Of a stretch of DNA of 6,320 nucleotides, positions 6,310 to 6,320 are shown one piece after another. A model generated the notes under the pieces. That model ran no database searches, was not told the DNA's origin, and saw only the letters and a list, made by a program, of their open reading frames with translations. The DNA comes from UBA7702 sp051866595 (GTDB taxonomy: Bacteria > Bacillota > Dehalobacteriia > UBA7702), in contig JBJDXI010000171.1 of the NCBI GenBank assembly GCA_051866595.1, positions 1 to 6,320 on the forward strand. The letters are read 5' to 3'. Every line of letters starts with the position of its first letter. The first letter of the stretch is position 1. The translations under genes and the position numbers were made by a program.

Positions 6310-6320
6310 AAAAGATAATA

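Overview
This window looks like the chromosome of a member of the Bacillota, most likely a clostridial lineage with moderately high GC. The grounds are strong AGGAG-type ribosome binding sites, a lipoprotein signal typical of monoderm bacteria, consensus sigma-A-like promoters in an AT-rich gap, and a paired MMPL/RND transporter and YhgE-like heptad protein, which is a common Bacillota arrangement. The assignment rests on style and gene content; no taxonomic marker gene is present.

There are four transcription blocks of alternating direction. (1) At positions 3-950 on the plus strand is the 3' part of a gene ending in a cysteine-rich DUF2284 domain. Its N-terminal part resembles, weakly but colinearly, a degenerate cis-prenyltransferase (UppS-like) domain. 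(2) At 1008-1706 on the minus strand is a small lipoprotein with two similar beta-rich modules. (3) At 1833-2180 on the plus strand is a small XRE-family repressor-type regulator, divergent from the lipoprotein. (4) At 2287-6293 on the minus strand is a two-gene operon, an MMPL/RND-superfamily membrane transporter followed by a secreted heptad-repeat protein. The two genes overlap by four bases (ATGA), so they are probably translationally coupled.

Both convergent junctions (about 959-1007 and 2202-2249) carry a strong hairpin with T-runs usable in both directions, so each block is insulated. The only divergent junction (1707-1832) is very AT-rich. It holds two back-to-back promoters whose -35 hexamers are the same seven bases read on opposite strands, plus short direct repeats. 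That makes the XRE regulator a good candidate to control both itself and the lipoprotein.

No mobile element, CRISPR array, tRNA or rRNA gene was seen. The points most worth a second look are the possible UppS-like/DUF2284 fusion with lost catalytic motifs, the shared -35 divergent promoter, the two ten-heptad blocks flanking a long central segment in the heptad protein, and the Asp-Phe replacing the usual Asp-Tyr in the first half of the transporter.
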